From: Platynereis dumerilii
Taxonomy: Eukaryota; Annelida; Polychaeta; Phyllodocida; Nereididae
NCBI GenBank assembly: GCA_026936325.1
Contig: JAPTHN010000012.1
Location: forward strand, 21,456,550 to 21,520,549
Direction of reading: 5' to 3'
Length of the DNA: 64,000 nt
Positions 35,234 through 45,874 of this stretch are shown piece after piece; the first letter of the stretch is position 1, and every line of letters starts with the position of its first letter. The notes below the pieces were generated by a model. It was not told where the DNA came from and did no database searches. It worked only from the letters and a program-made list of their open reading frames with translations. The position numbers and the translations under genes are program-made.

Positions 35234-36283
35234 GTGGCTGCGATCCATGTACTAATGGGTAAATTGCCCATACAAGGAATCCTTCATCAGAGAATGCTCA
35301 ACCTCTATGGGAACATCTGTAGAATGGGCCATCATAATGCCTTTAGACAACTGGCTTTTAGACAACTGGCTATGAGATTGGAATGCAAGTACAGCTGGTA
35401 CTCAGAAATTGCGAACCAAGGAGTACAATACAATCTGAACATCTTCGAAAACCTCACCAATCCGAGAAACAAGCTAGAATGGAAGAGTGAAGTCAAGGAA
35501 AAAGTTAAACACTACTGGCTAGTGAAGTCAATGGAACAGATTGCTCAACAGTCATCTATTCGATGGTTCATCCCGAACCCCAATCTTAAACCTCATCCAC
35601 TATGGAACGTCTGTGAGGGCGCGCAAGAGAGAGAGTTAGAGATGCCAGTGTTAGAGCTCGTATGCTGGTAGGCCGATTCAAAACCCAAAGCTTCACTGTA
35701 AAGTTCGATCCCAAAGGGAGCGATGCTTGCAAACTATGTCATACACTATATATACAGGCAAGCAGGAGGATATTGTTCACCTGTTGGTGGACTGTAACAA
35801 GCTCAACAAATTCAGATTTAACAAGATAGAAGCCATACAAAACTCATACAGAGAAGAGGATCTCCCTCCACCATTGTCAAGACACAAAATCTGCTCTGCT
35901 ATCTTGAATGGCAACAGCTTAATCAAGACAAGAAACGAAGATGCCCCAGGCTTGAGTGAAGTAATTCGGATCGTGGACGATAAATCATCGAAGCGAGTGA
36001 ACCTTCTCTGCAATCTCCTGTGTGGCAAAATGGCAAAAGAATGGGATATTCTACAAAATGAAAATCTGATGGCGTCCGGTTCCGTAGAAGGAATTTGTCA
36101 ACAAAACCGTATTAAATGTGCTAGCAAGTAGTTGCTGTAGCTGTAGGAGTGGTAATTTTAGACAGTTTTTAACAAATCTTATCGATGTTTTTACTCCTAT
36201 TGGATGAACTGTTTTTACTCCAGAGTTTCTGGAGGTTCACCTGAAAAAGAGGTGGAAATTAAAAAAAGAAGAAGAAGAAGAAG
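35234..36283 (+). mobile_element. LINE (non-LTR retrotransposon) 3' end, 5'-truncated and broken
   Basis: The plus-strand frame from about 35250 reads LPIQGILHQRMLNLYGNI, NKLEWKSEVKEKVKHYW and LKPHPLWNV, the region after the reverse transcriptase in many invertebrate LINEs. It is followed in shifted frames by RMLVGRF, a CKLC pair and TGKQEDIVHLLVDC, the C-terminal CCHC-like zinc motif. Two frameshifts, near 35640-35670 and near 35755, break it. Coding ends at 36131 and a short 3' UTR ends in an (AAG)n tail at 36265-36283. The 5' part with endonuclease and polymerase is missing. Confidence 0.8.
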
Positions 36284-36964
36284 GATCAACAGTTGTTTCA
36301 TGGGCAACAACGAAGACCGAACTCTTTTGCGGCCAAAATAACAACCGGTAACACATAGGAAGCACCACGTATAATTCTGGAAGTCCTGCTGTGGGGTGTT
36401 GGGTTCTGCTTGATACATACTGAAAGGCCCGGGCACCCTTGGGTACTCCCGGCCATACTATTTAGGGAGGATATTAACATAGCAAACTAGAGAAAGACAG
36501 GAAATGTCAGAGGTTACCACTAGCATGCCTGTCTGGAGCAGATGCTCTGCTGTGTCAACTGGTTTCGAGAGGCGAAGCTATATGAACGTCTGGCAACAAA
36601 CGTTGTCACACAACTTGGGCTAGTCAGTGCAAATCATCCTCCTGCAGGTACCCTGCAAAAATGAGGCAGCTACCAGGGTCACTGTGCAGGAGGGTGTGCA
36701 AAGTGTCATGGAACTGAAGTGGTTGTGCAATAACATTCGTCACAAGACGCTTGGCAGTCTGCCTTGGCCCCCCCGTGCCACATCCGGGGGGGGGGGGGTC
36801 TGCTAAAGACACGAAAGACTGCTCATAAGCTATACATGTTATAGCCCGCATTTAATTTCTAGACACAAATCTAGCTACGAACCTGTTTCGGGATACTCTT
36901 ACCAAAATTTTATGTGAAGTTGGATGAGGTAAAATATGACTCTGATAGTGAAAAATAAACTCAC

Positions 36965-37139
36965 GATTGTAAGGCACTTCCCAATTGGCTGATCATGGTA
37001 TCCTGGACTTCCTTGGATCTAATTATGGCCAAAGTTCCATTATCTCGTCTGCAACGTGTTTCTGCACCAACCCATGTGACATCACTACCAATTGTCCAAT
37101 AGCAGGCTCCGTTGAAAAATGACCCCTGTGTGGTGCATT
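36965..37139 (-). CDS. C-type lectin-like gene, CTLD-1 first-half exon
   Basis: Internal exon of 175 nt on the minus strand: acceptor TTTGTTGCAG (37141-37140), donor GTGAGT after 36965, entry phase 1, exit phase 2. It has no upstream ATG, which is why simple frame searches miss it. The peptide CTTQGSFFNGACYWTIG, VTWVGAETRCRRDNGTLAI, IRSKEVQDTMISQLGSAL shows the long-form N-terminal cysteine pair, the W-x-x-A-x-x-x-C helix and the following strand. The last two bases join the first base of exon 28744-28542 to give Ser, then GKSYWIGL, making a full domain of about 126 residues. It is the most upstream exon found; signal peptide and start exon must lie to the right or outside. Confidence 0.9.
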
Positions 37140-37244
37140 CTGCAACAAATTACTGAATAAATTATTTCTTTAGAATATCATTGAAATTGTGGAGGAAGCA
37201 GTGGAAAATGTGGACATTGTGGGGGAGATAATGTTTGGTAGGAG

Positions 37245-37643
37245 CAGGGCTTTGGAGTCGGAGTCGGGAGTCGGAGTCAAACTTTGATTTTCAGACGAAG
37301 TCGGAGGTGAAAATAAATTTGGTGACTCCTGACTCCTTAAAAATAATTAGTATAATTTACAAAAACACAATTACAACAGTGTGAAATGTATCTTGAGTTT
37401 TAAGCAAAACTTCCTGAACAAGTATTCAAGGACAAAAGCCAATGGAAAATTTGTGGAAGTACTTTTTGTCCCCTGTTAATCATGTAATATTTGTGTGTAA
37501 TAATCCCGATAAGCGGAGTCGGGAGTCGGAGTTGGAGTCGGAATTTAGGAGACCTAAGGAGTCGGAGTCGGAGTCACTTTTCAGAAAGCCAAAGGAGTCG
37601 GGAGTCGGAGTCGGTTCCCTTACTACCCGACTCCAAAGCCCTG
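37245..37643. mobile_element. hAT-type element rich in GGAGTC, 399 bp, intact ends
   Basis: Perfect inverted ends CAGGGCTTTGGAGTCGG / CCGACTCCAAAGCCCTG, with perfect 8-bp target duplications GGTAGGAG (37237-37244 and 37644-37651). Both subterminal parts are arrays of GGAGTCGGAGTC and GGAGTCGGGAGTC. Frames rich in ESES or SRSRS come from this repeat. Related pieces are at 14550 and 45486. Confidence 0.95.
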
Positions 37644-37651
37644 GGTAGGAG

Positions 37652-37870
37652 TGCCAGAAAGGCCAGCTATTTGTGCCTAACATGCCACAAAAATATCATC
37701 CTTCGTGACCCCATAATAAATTTTCTTCTCTTGAGTATCCTTGATTCCATAAGCAGTTTGGTTGACAATGTTCGGCATTAACACAATAATTCCACTGGCG
37801 AATCATCACCTGTTTCACTTACTTGCAGGTGACACTGTATATCTTTATCATTATTTTTCTGAGATCTGTG
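37652..37870 (+). repeat. Diverged relative of the 688-bp unit
   Basis: TCCATAAGCAGTTTGGTTG, TTCGGCATTAACACAAT, TTTCACTTACTTGCAGGTGACACTGTATAT follow the right part of the 688-bp units of the 4.6-6.7 kb array (CCAGAAGCAGTTTGGTTG and so on). Confidence 0.65.
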
Positions 37871-37904
37871 CTGTCGTTGGTCAACGTCGAATGTTGAAAA
37901 GTAT

Positions 37905-38178
37905 TGCAGTCTGTAAATTTGATATGTAAAAAGAGTGGACTGTTTCATTGTGAAAATGGCACTTCGAGAGTCATAATATGGATGATTTGTCATGATCATA
38001 CCTAAGCTTTCAATATTCTAATGGCCTTCTCTTGATCATGACTAACCAAACAGTCTCTTATGTTTCCCATGTAATGAATGTATTGAAGATGACACTTCAT
38101 TGGCTATCATGAGTCACAAAGTGCATTTTTCACAGTAAACTGGTCCTCTCCTTTTGCATAACTAATGGGTAGGCTGTA
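37905..38178 (-). repeat. Dispersed repeat, reverse-orientation copy of 714-1000
   Basis: Reverse complement aligns along its whole length with 714-1000 (shared GAAGTGTCATCTTC, GGTTAGTCATGAT, GAGAAGGCCATT, GTGCCATTTTCACA). Confidence 0.6.
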
Positions 38179-38179
38179 A

Positions 38180-39060
38180 ACCACATTGGTTGGCTAAAAG
38201 CCAACATTCCTTGGTACGTATGTCTTGAAAGTCTTCTGTGGAATCCATGTTAATACATTTTAAAGATGATCTCAACTACCCAAAATAGCTTATATAGTAG
38301 TATATGGATCCAGGCTTTGTGTATATAAACTTATCGAACTGCTCTGCATTGCAGTTTTCTTTGTGCATTGATTGTAACTTTATCCTTTGTTTGGGTGCAC
38401 TCAGCTGGTTTTTTTAGAGGTGTGCTTTCTTCGCTTTCCGTTCCTTGTTTCCAACACAATCCTCCTTTCTTTACTATAATTTTCACCTTTTCCTGCTAAT
38501 TGTGTTTTTATATACAAATAGTTGCTATGGGTTTTGCATATTTAATCAATAGAAGAGAATAAAAAATTCACTTTAATTGCTTTACTTTCGTGCCTGTGGC
38601 TCATATTTAATTAAATTAATTAACTCATAAACTACAGCAACTTATGAACTCCCATACAAGCTAGGTCAGGCAGTGACAGATGAAATGGCTTGAGACATGC
38701 AACTCCAGTTTAAGTATTTAAAGACTGTTGGTTCATTGTCAAACTTTAATCAGAACTATAATTCATTCACTTACTCGACGATTGTGTTGCACTTTAAGTT
38801 ACGATATGGTGATGTTCACTGAGTCATATATATATTATATATATATATATATATGACTGAATGTTATATTTGTGACATTGCCAATGAGCATGAAAAAGTG
38901 TTTTTTAAGCAACACCTGTTTCGTAATCATTGAAACCTGTCATCGGTTATGAAATATTTACGTTGTTATACTTGTATTTATGATGGACCGAACTGTTTCC
39001 ACTTAGTATTGAGCAATGCCAATGAGAATGATACTTGTGTCTGAACACCTAGCATTTAAT
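38180..39060. other. No gene seen
   Basis: AT-rich. TATATAAAC at 38321 followed by ACTGCTCTGCATTGCAGT is TATA-like but leads to no open frame. An (AT)n tract lies at 38827-38855. Confidence 0.45.
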
Positions 39061-39064
39061 AGAG

Positions 39065-39490
39065 AAAGATTAAGATTGACAGTGTAGGCCATGCCATCGG
39101 CAGCTCGTGTGGGCTATATGGATTGTGGTATAGTTTGGAAGCTCTGTTCAATGAGTTTGGAATTATGCAACCTTGCAAGTTCCGTGCAACCAAAATCAAC
39201 ATGCATGCACTCATAAAAGCAATTGAGCCCCGGCTGCGGAGCACCAATATTGAGCACTAGGTATTGGATAGAGATAAACTCAGATTTCCTGAGGCACTAA
39301 TACAAAGATCTATTCCGGTGCTGCATTTAGACCACTCGTTCAGGGAACTTCACTTTGTTTGACTGTGGTGTATTTGGCAATGCGCCTGATACTTTGGCAA
39401 AGAAACTGCTGCTAATAGGAGCCAATGGAGTACTGCGTGACTTACGAGAAATTGAGAAGCAAAAAATAATACCAGACAATTGCTATTGAT
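39065..39490 (+). pseudogene. Unrecognised coding remnant, copy 1
   Basis: The plus strand has a mostly open stretch with protein-like composition: LYGLWYSLEALFNEFG, QPCKFRATKINMHALIKAIE, LDRDKLRFPEALIQRSIPVL. A further open part in another frame begins FDCGVFGNAPDTLAKKLLL. The copy is broken. A second copy lies inverted at 42050-42420, and both preserve the same frames, which suggests a real ancestral protein. I cannot name the family; a host gene fragment or a mobile-element gene are both possible. Confidence 0.5.
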
Positions 39491-40670
39491 CAAACCAAGT
39501 ACTAAAGAAAAATGTTAATTTGGCATTGATGGGGAGTTTTTAATCTCTCTTGATGAGTCTCACCCTCTGTTCTACCTGTCATTTATTAATTCATTCTACA
39601 AGGTCCAATTGACTGCTGTGTCTTTAATACAATACATAATCTTAGCATGATGTTTTTAATAATAACTTTTTATATCATGACTCGTAGTAGATCGAAAATT
39701 GTTTATCTTATGTTGGTCAGTCTTTGTTCAGACTACGCTCGTAGTATGCATTTGCCAAATTCATCCCCCCCCTACAAGAATGAGAAGTCAAGCCTCTGAA
39801 TACATTTAGTTAACTCGCGCTCAGGAATAAGCTAGATTCAATAGTTCTGACGGAATTTCTGCCCGGAACAATTAATGTATCACAATGGATTATCATGTGG
39901 CTTTTAACATACATTCCTCATGATGTGTAGTTCTATGCAGCATAATAATCACCCCAGCCTCAACCCTCTACATGCAGTATCACTCAACATCTTCACTGTG
40001 GCAGTCTATGGGAGGAGAGCATGTTATCACATGAGGATTCAGAGCAAATCATTTTGTAAAAAAGCTGTTCTATTCAAAGCTTTGCAAGTCTTTTCTACCG
40101 AGGGCAATACTCCAGAATTATTAATGGAATCAACGGAGTAACAGTAGAAAACATGGCGTGAGGGAAAACCTATTGAGAATCCATGATGCGACTGACAGGG
40201 TGTAGTGTTGGTCAGGAGAGAATACTCATTGTTGGTGCTCTGTTGCTCCTTCAATCTGTTTGTTGCTATTATGTTTCAGCTTATAGGGGAGAGTGGGTGC
40301 AACTGGGCAATCCAAATTTGGTTTTCGTTGTATCTGTCCGCGTTCCTTTAATCATTCTGCAAAAGGTGCTAACACAATATAACTTTGGGATTTGGGAAAT
40401 ATAATCGTGGTTCTTTATCATTTTATTCCAGGATTGGTTTTATGTTTATAGAGTTGTGATGTACTTATCCAAAGTGATTCCTTACATTGTGTCTGTAATC
40501 AGAGGAATTCTGTTTTGGTGGTCAAAGCAGCCAGTTTGATATCCAGTAGCAGTATCTTACATGTTTAGGCCAAAATATCTATATAATTAAAATGATGGCA
40601 TCCAGGATTTATCTCAAGTTATACTCAATGCTCCGACTTCTAACTTGCCACATGCCTTCCTCAGCCCCAC

Positions 40671-41200
40671 AATCTATCTATCTATCTATCTATCTATCTT
40701 GATTTGATTTGATTTTATTTGCTAACCATTTACATGAAAAAGCAAGGATTACACAAAAAAGACAGTGTCTTATTTCCGTTGTGGTCCTTTTGGAGCAGGC
40801 CTCCAGAGTGTTCATTGACAATTGTTATCAAAATAAATTTTAATGATTTAAGTTAATAATATAAAAACATGTTGGCTTCTTTTAGATGGCTTTGCGCTTT
40901 AAGAAATCTTTTTACTTCTTTTTTATAATTGTCTTTAGAGTCCATTGTTTTTATTGCATCAGGTAGTTTGTTCCACTCCTTCGATCCTATTGCGTGAAAG
41001 TTAGCGTTGGCGATTCCATGGGTGGTCTTCGTAATGAGGTTGTTCTGGGACGATCTTCTGGTATTGTAGGCATAAGTGAGAATTTTAAATTGGTTGCAAA
41101 GATACGATGGTGCTGTTCTATTGTGGATATTGAACATGTGATTTAGCATCAACTGCGTGGCCCTATCAGCGACAGTAAGCATATTTACTCGATCGAGTTC
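40671..41200 (-). mobile_element. LINE 3' end (CR1/L2-like), inserted in a TATC microsatellite
   Basis: The minus-strand frame 41182-40853 reads MLNHMFNIHNRTAPSYL, then FHAIGSKEWNKLPDAI and YKKEVKRFLKAQ, the C-terminal pattern (APSYL ... G...WN.LP..I ... FK..LK..L) of CR1/L2-type LINE proteins. The 3' UTR ends AAATAAAATCAAATCAAATC, a short tandem tail, and meets (ATCT)n at 40671-40699. The truncated 5' end meets (ATCT)n again at 41201. The element is heavily 5'-truncated. Confidence 0.8.
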
Positions 41201-41290
41201 ATCTATCTATCTATCTATCTATCTATCTATATCTCTCTATCTATCTCTACCTATCTATGTGTCTATATATCTATAAATCTATCTGTCTAT
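41200..41290. repeat. TATC microsatellite, right of the LINE
   Basis: ATCT run grading into TATA/CTAT variants; with 40671-40699 it is probably one tract split by the LINE. A frame of 132 codons from 41257 starts inside it and is not recognisable. Confidence 0.9.
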
Positions 41291-42049
41291 TTCATTATAT
41301 TCTCTCCTGTTCCCTTCAATCTACGGGCAACTTACTAGTTGTAAATAACGGTGTCCAATATCCCCTTCATCCGAGTCTCCCCCCATCCCAGGCTACCTTA
41401 ATTAATAACTATTATGTTGCATTTGTAGACTTGACACAACAGACCAGACGCAATGCAGTTACCATGGTTAAAGCATGTCCAAGTGAAATGATAGCTCATG
41501 TGAGCTTATTTGTGTATGGTAACTGGTGCATACAGGTCCACTCACATTTATGGCTACTGCAGGAAGTAACTTACACTGATTCAACAGTTCGATGTGAGAA
41601 GGTAGAGGTACTATTTGTGTGCTGTAATGTGTGCTCTATTGATTTATGTTGCTGATAGATAATGTGAACTTGTTAAATGACAACAATGTCGCCTCTCCAA
41701 CATACCATCAATTAATCTCTCTGTCTGTCTCAGTCTATCTATCTGCACATGCACTGTGGTTCTCGTTTACTCGCCAGTGAGTCGCCATTGTATGTCTGAT
41801 GGTGAGGCCCTCAGATGTTGTGCATTGGGAATGGCCTGTATCTGGTGTTGTCAAACAACCACACATATTATACAGTGTAGCTTGCATTTACAAGTCTGAG
41901 GGTTCACAACCCTTGGCTTCCGAGGACCTAAAGTTGTTTATGAGGAATCTTGAAACATACTCGCATCTGAACAAGTGAATGTCAGCATAAAACTACCAAA
42001 AAAATCTCTTTGTTGGTCTCAAAAGTACAATCAATAACAATTGTCCAGT

Positions 42050-42470
42050 TAATTTTTTGCTTCTGAGCTAATAAATCACACAGTACTTCATTGGTAGCTA
42101 TTAGCAGCAGTTTCTTTGCCAAAGTATCAGGCGCATTGCCAAATACACCACAGTCAAACAAAGTGAAGTTCCCTCAATGAGTGGTCTAAATGCAGCACCG
42201 GAATAGATCTTTGTATTAGTGCCTCAGGAAATCTGAGTTTATCTCTATCCAATATCCAGTGCTCAATATTGGTGCTCGCCGTCACTGCTCGACAGCCAGG
42301 GCTCAATGGCTTTATAAGCAGATAAGTGCATGCGTGTCGATTTCTGTTGCACGGAACTTGCAAGGTTGCAAATTTCATTTGATCGAGGATTTTAACTCCT
42401 ATATCACGGCGGCATGTCCACACATACTAAATTTTGTGGACAGATTCTATAAATGGTCAACGAGGACAAT
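42050..42470 (-). pseudogene. Unrecognised coding remnant, copy 2 (inverted)
   Basis: Reverse complement of 39090-39490 with moderate divergence. The minus-strand frame includes STNIEHWILDRDKLRFPEAL and IQRSIPVLHLDHSLRELHF; the next open part FDCGVFGNAPDTLAKKLLLI is in another frame. It is broken too. It lies 2.6 kb from copy 1, head to head across a LINE fragment and microsatellite. Confidence 0.5.
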
Positions 42471-43119
42471 AAATATGAAATGTGAAATCTGGTAATACGA
42501 TAAGTATTCGTCTGATTTAGCTCTCCAAATGGTGAAATGCAGTGACTTCTTTCAAAACTGTGGGTCGGTTATGTCATAAAAAACCATTCTATCTTTGTGA
42601 AGATTTTTTTTCTGCATATTTAGGTTTGCTGGTTATTTTAGGGAAGATCTATCGTCAGAGCAAATTATCTGCACAATGCACACAGATCACACATTAGGCA
42701 GCTTCAGCAATTGGCTGTATGCAATTAGCCAGAAATCAAAGTCCAGCCATCCATGTACTTCTAGCACTGAGCCGTTTCCAACTGGTTTTAGCATTTAGTG
42801 GTTTGCATGCCATCTATCACTCGTACTTTGCATTTGATTTCACATGACAGACACAAAGTTCAGACTGCTGGTGACAAATGCAGACATGTTTCTACGGGGA
42901 TTATGGATCCATTTTCTGGTCTTTAATGATGGTTGACATTTATAGAGCTCGAAATGGAAGTCCTAATGACTTCCAAGTGAAAAGGTCTAATCAATTTTCG
43001 TTTTTTCATTGTCAATTTGGCTTACAATACGGGGACTAGTTATTCTTAATTGGTTGAGTATAATAATTGGCTAACAGGAAAATTATGTTCATCAGTGCAA
43101 GCCTAAATGGCAAGAAGTT

Positions 43120-43380
43120 ATGAAATGAATATTCGGACATAATTGTCAGGAAAGTATGAAGAAGCACATTCTGACATGATTGTCAGAAAATGTGAATATA
43201 CATATTCTGAAATGATTTTCAGGAAAGTATGAATATACATATTCTGACATTATTGTGAGGAAGGTATTCAAATGCATATACTGACATGAATGTCAGAAAG
43301 GTATGAACTTGCATATTCTGACATTATTGTGAGGAAAGTATGAATATGCATATTCTGACATTATTGCCAGGAAAATATGA
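43120..43380 (+). repeat. Minisatellite, about 38-bp unit, left part
   Basis: Repeats of CATATTCTGACATTATTGT followed by GAGGAAAGTATGAATATG, with TGATTGTCAGG variants. The same array continues at 44084-44395 and again at 45430-45480, being split by two insertions. Confidence 0.9.
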
Positions 43381-44083
43381 ATATATATATAGACTTTTAT
43401 TTGACAACGGAATATCACATAGATACATGTGTCATAAATCAAAATTAAATAAATCATATAAGGAAATGAATATGTACAAAAGAGGGATACAACATCAACA
43501 AAAATACAGACAATACCCATCCATAAACACAAATTTCTTGTTCTGTAATCAATCATTTTAAAGACTCTGTAATAGTATGGAAATGCTAACAACTTAACTA
43601 AAAATATAACATCAATAATTCACATTAGATCAATTGTAATTCTTTTTTTCATGCAATCATGAACATATTTACCTATGACACCTATGACCACGTCATCACT
43701 ATTCATCATAATTAATCTAAACCTCTCTGCTGTTCCTAAACTGTCCAAATTAGGTATGGTATCTCTAATTTTTTGCAACATAATTGTTCTCTGTGTTTCA
43801 TAAAGTCTACAATTTAGCAAGAAATGTTTCTCATCTTCAATTTCACCCGAATCACAGTACACACATTTTCTGTTATCTACTGAAGTTTTTGGTCTAGTAA
43901 ATCTCCCTGTTTCAATCGCAAGGTTATGTGAACTGATTCTAAATTTTATGAGACTTAACTGGTGACTAACGTTAAAATCCTGTCTTAAATAATTTTCAAG
44001 TTTAAATTCAGTTTTGAATAATTTGTAGGTTCTAAGTTTGGGATTTCTAACACTATCCTGAATTTCCATCATACACTTTATAT
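43381..44083 (-). mobile_element. LINE 3' end inserted in the minisatellite
   Basis: The minus-strand frame 44087-43620 (155 codons) reads KLRTYKLFKTEFKLENYL, LSLIKFRISSHNLAIETGRF, then CVYCDSGEIEDEKHFLLNC, the terminal CCHC-like zinc motif of many non-LTR retrotransposons, and ends KRITIDLM. A 3' UTR of about 240 bp holds AATAAAAG and ends in ATATAT at 43381. The open frame is uninterrupted, so this 5'-truncated copy may be fairly young. Both flanks are minisatellite. Confidence 0.87.
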
Positions 44084-44395
44084 ACATATTCTGACATTAT
44101 TGTGAGGAAAGTATAAATATGAATATTTTGACATGAATGTCAGGAAAGTATGAATATGCATATTCTGACATTATTGCGAAGAAAGTACATGTATGAATAT
44201 GCATATTCTGGCATTATTGTGAGGAAAGTATGAAAATGCATTCTGACATGATTGTCAGGAAAGTATGAATATGCATATATTATGACATGATTGTCAGAAA
44301 AGTATAAAGATGCTTATTCTGACATTATTATCAGGCAAGTATGAAGATGGATATTCTGACTCGATTGTCAGGAATGTATGAAGATTAGGGCTGCA
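44084..44395 (+). repeat. Minisatellite, about 38-bp unit, middle part
   Basis: Continuation of the array at 43120-43380, about eight units. Confidence 0.9.
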
Positions 44396-45430
44396 ACGGT
44401 TCACTGCCTCACTGCACGGTTGTAGGGGGAACGGGGGCACATTGGGACGCTTTTAACGTCTACTAATTTTGCTCAATGCTGAAAGCACTGAAGAACTCAG
44501 AAGTTTGGATGAATATCACCAATACCATTAACCTTAAATGCAAGGCATAATAAACTAGACTTCACATACCCTTTTGCAGCCAGAGAGCAAAATGTGAGTC
44601 GAAAAAATGACTGTCCCAATGTGCCCCGCGGGGCACATTGGGACATCAGTCGGGGTACATTGGGACATCAATTGAAAAATCATTTTAACACTCCATGTGC
44701 AATAGATATCACATATAAGTAGTGCGTAAGACAATATACAGTGCATTAACACCTTGTAGTGCCAATAGTTCATAACTTTAAACAGTTTTAAACATTTAAC
44801 ATAAAATGTCCTGGGTGCGGACATCTATGTAAGTAACACACAGTGCTTTGCAACAAATTTGTTCACAGAGCATGGTAATCCACTAGACCTCTATTCACTG
44901 TGGCCTGAACACCTGTTGTGTGCTGTCCAAGGTCATTCAGTTGCCTTGGACACTTAAATTCTGCCATATTAAGTGCGTCCCAATGTGGCCCAAATTCACT
45001 GTCCCAATTAATGAGCCCCGATATGACTTTTACACCAAAATGCTAATTAATTTCTCGGACACCAGTGAGTGTGTTTATACGGATAGCAATTCATAACTGT
45101 TCGTTAGGATATATAAATTCATACAAGCACTGAGAAAGCTTCATTGTTCATAGTTTGTCCACAGAATGGTTTGAATTGAACCTGTCCATATTTACTTCAG
45201 TAGTAGCAAAAACAAACTTTTGCTCGCCATACTTCTGCATGTGGCTGTAATTTGTCTATAAAACCATGGAAACATCAGGATGTGAAATTACAAGATATGA
45301 TGGCACTACATATCATATACCTTGCCAGGATCCAAGAAAACCCCACTGTCCCACAGTGCCCCGCGTCCCAATGTGCCCCCGTTCCCCCTACAGTCTTCGG
45401 TCTGGGACTCGAGGTTCGGTTTCTTTCTGA
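44386..45430. mobile_element. hAT-like fragment TAGGGCTGCAACGG, split by a TA element
   Basis: TAGGGCTGCAACGGTTCAC starts where the minisatellite stops, and GAGGTTCGGTTTCTTTCTG leads back into it after 45392. TAGGGCTGCAACG is a known type of hAT-like terminus. Only about 35 bp remain on each side of the inserted TA element. Confidence 0.5.
44421..45392. mobile_element. 972-bp TA-target transposon with 30-bp perfect inverted repeats
   Basis: Positions 44421-44450 and 45363-45392 are exact inverse copies; the core is GGGGGAACGGGGGCACATTG. TA lies at the second and third position from each end, so the target may be TA with ends GGGGG. Subterminal direct repeats GGGGCACATTGGGACATCA and GGGGTACATTGGGACATCA lie at 44634-44672. 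No transposase frame. Truncated relatives are at 25515-26688 and 57620-58281. The terminal words GGGGCACATTGGGACA and GGGGTGAATTGGGACA (element at 14691) are alike at 13 of 16 positions. Confidence 0.93.
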
Positions 45431-45485
45431 TGCATATTCTGACATTATCAATTATTGTCAGGAATGTATGAAGATGCATATAATA

Positions 45486-45594
45486 AGTCTGAGTCGTAAT
45501 TCGGGAGACCTAAGGAGTCGGGAGTCGGTTTTCAGAACGCCTGAGGATTCAGGAGTTGGGAGTCGGTTCACTTACTACCTGACTCCGAAGCCTG
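45486..45594. mobile_element. Right-end fragment of a GGAGTC hAT element
   Basis: GGGAGACCTAAGGAGTCGGG through TTTTCAGAACGCC to ACTACCTGACTCCGAAGCCTG, matching the right end of 37245-37643. The left end is missing. Confidence 0.75.
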
Positions 45595-45874
45595 AAATAA
45601 ACTTTATAAGCCTGAATTGGTAACCCATATTTCCAGTTGAAGAAATTGAAAATCTTATTAATGGTTTTTGTCACCAGAAATATTGGGCTGTGATATTACC
45701 TGGCACTCGGTGCAGCTCAATGTCGATTGGGAAATGATTTCATTATTCAATGACATAATTTATAACCTACAAAGCAACAAGAATATTGACCCTTTATTAT
45801 CAGGTATGAATATTTAATATAGATCATTGTTAGTGGAGGTCTGCAATCTTTATCTGGTGAAAGTGCATGACTTG

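Larger units (their letters stand above)
28745..36964 (-). other. 8.2-kb intron of the lectin gene
   Basis: Inferred intron inside CTLD-1 (phase 2). It contains the 2.68-kb hAT-like element, a CAGCTGG repeat and a LINE 3' end. In 28800-29280 and 32830-34060 I see no gene; an AATAAA at about 33829 is not backed by any upstream coding exon. Confidence 0.8.

Noticed and set aside
37442-37781. Serine/arginine/glutamate-rich frames resembling SR proteins
   Set aside because: They are translations of the GGAGTC arrays of the hAT MITE.
38321-38360. TATA-like sequence with downstream CTGCATTGCAG
   Set aside because: No exon or open frame follows on the plus strand; AT-rich background makes TATATAA common.
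41257-41655. 132-codon plus frame
   Set aside because: Starts in TATC microsatellite, has no domain and no splice context.
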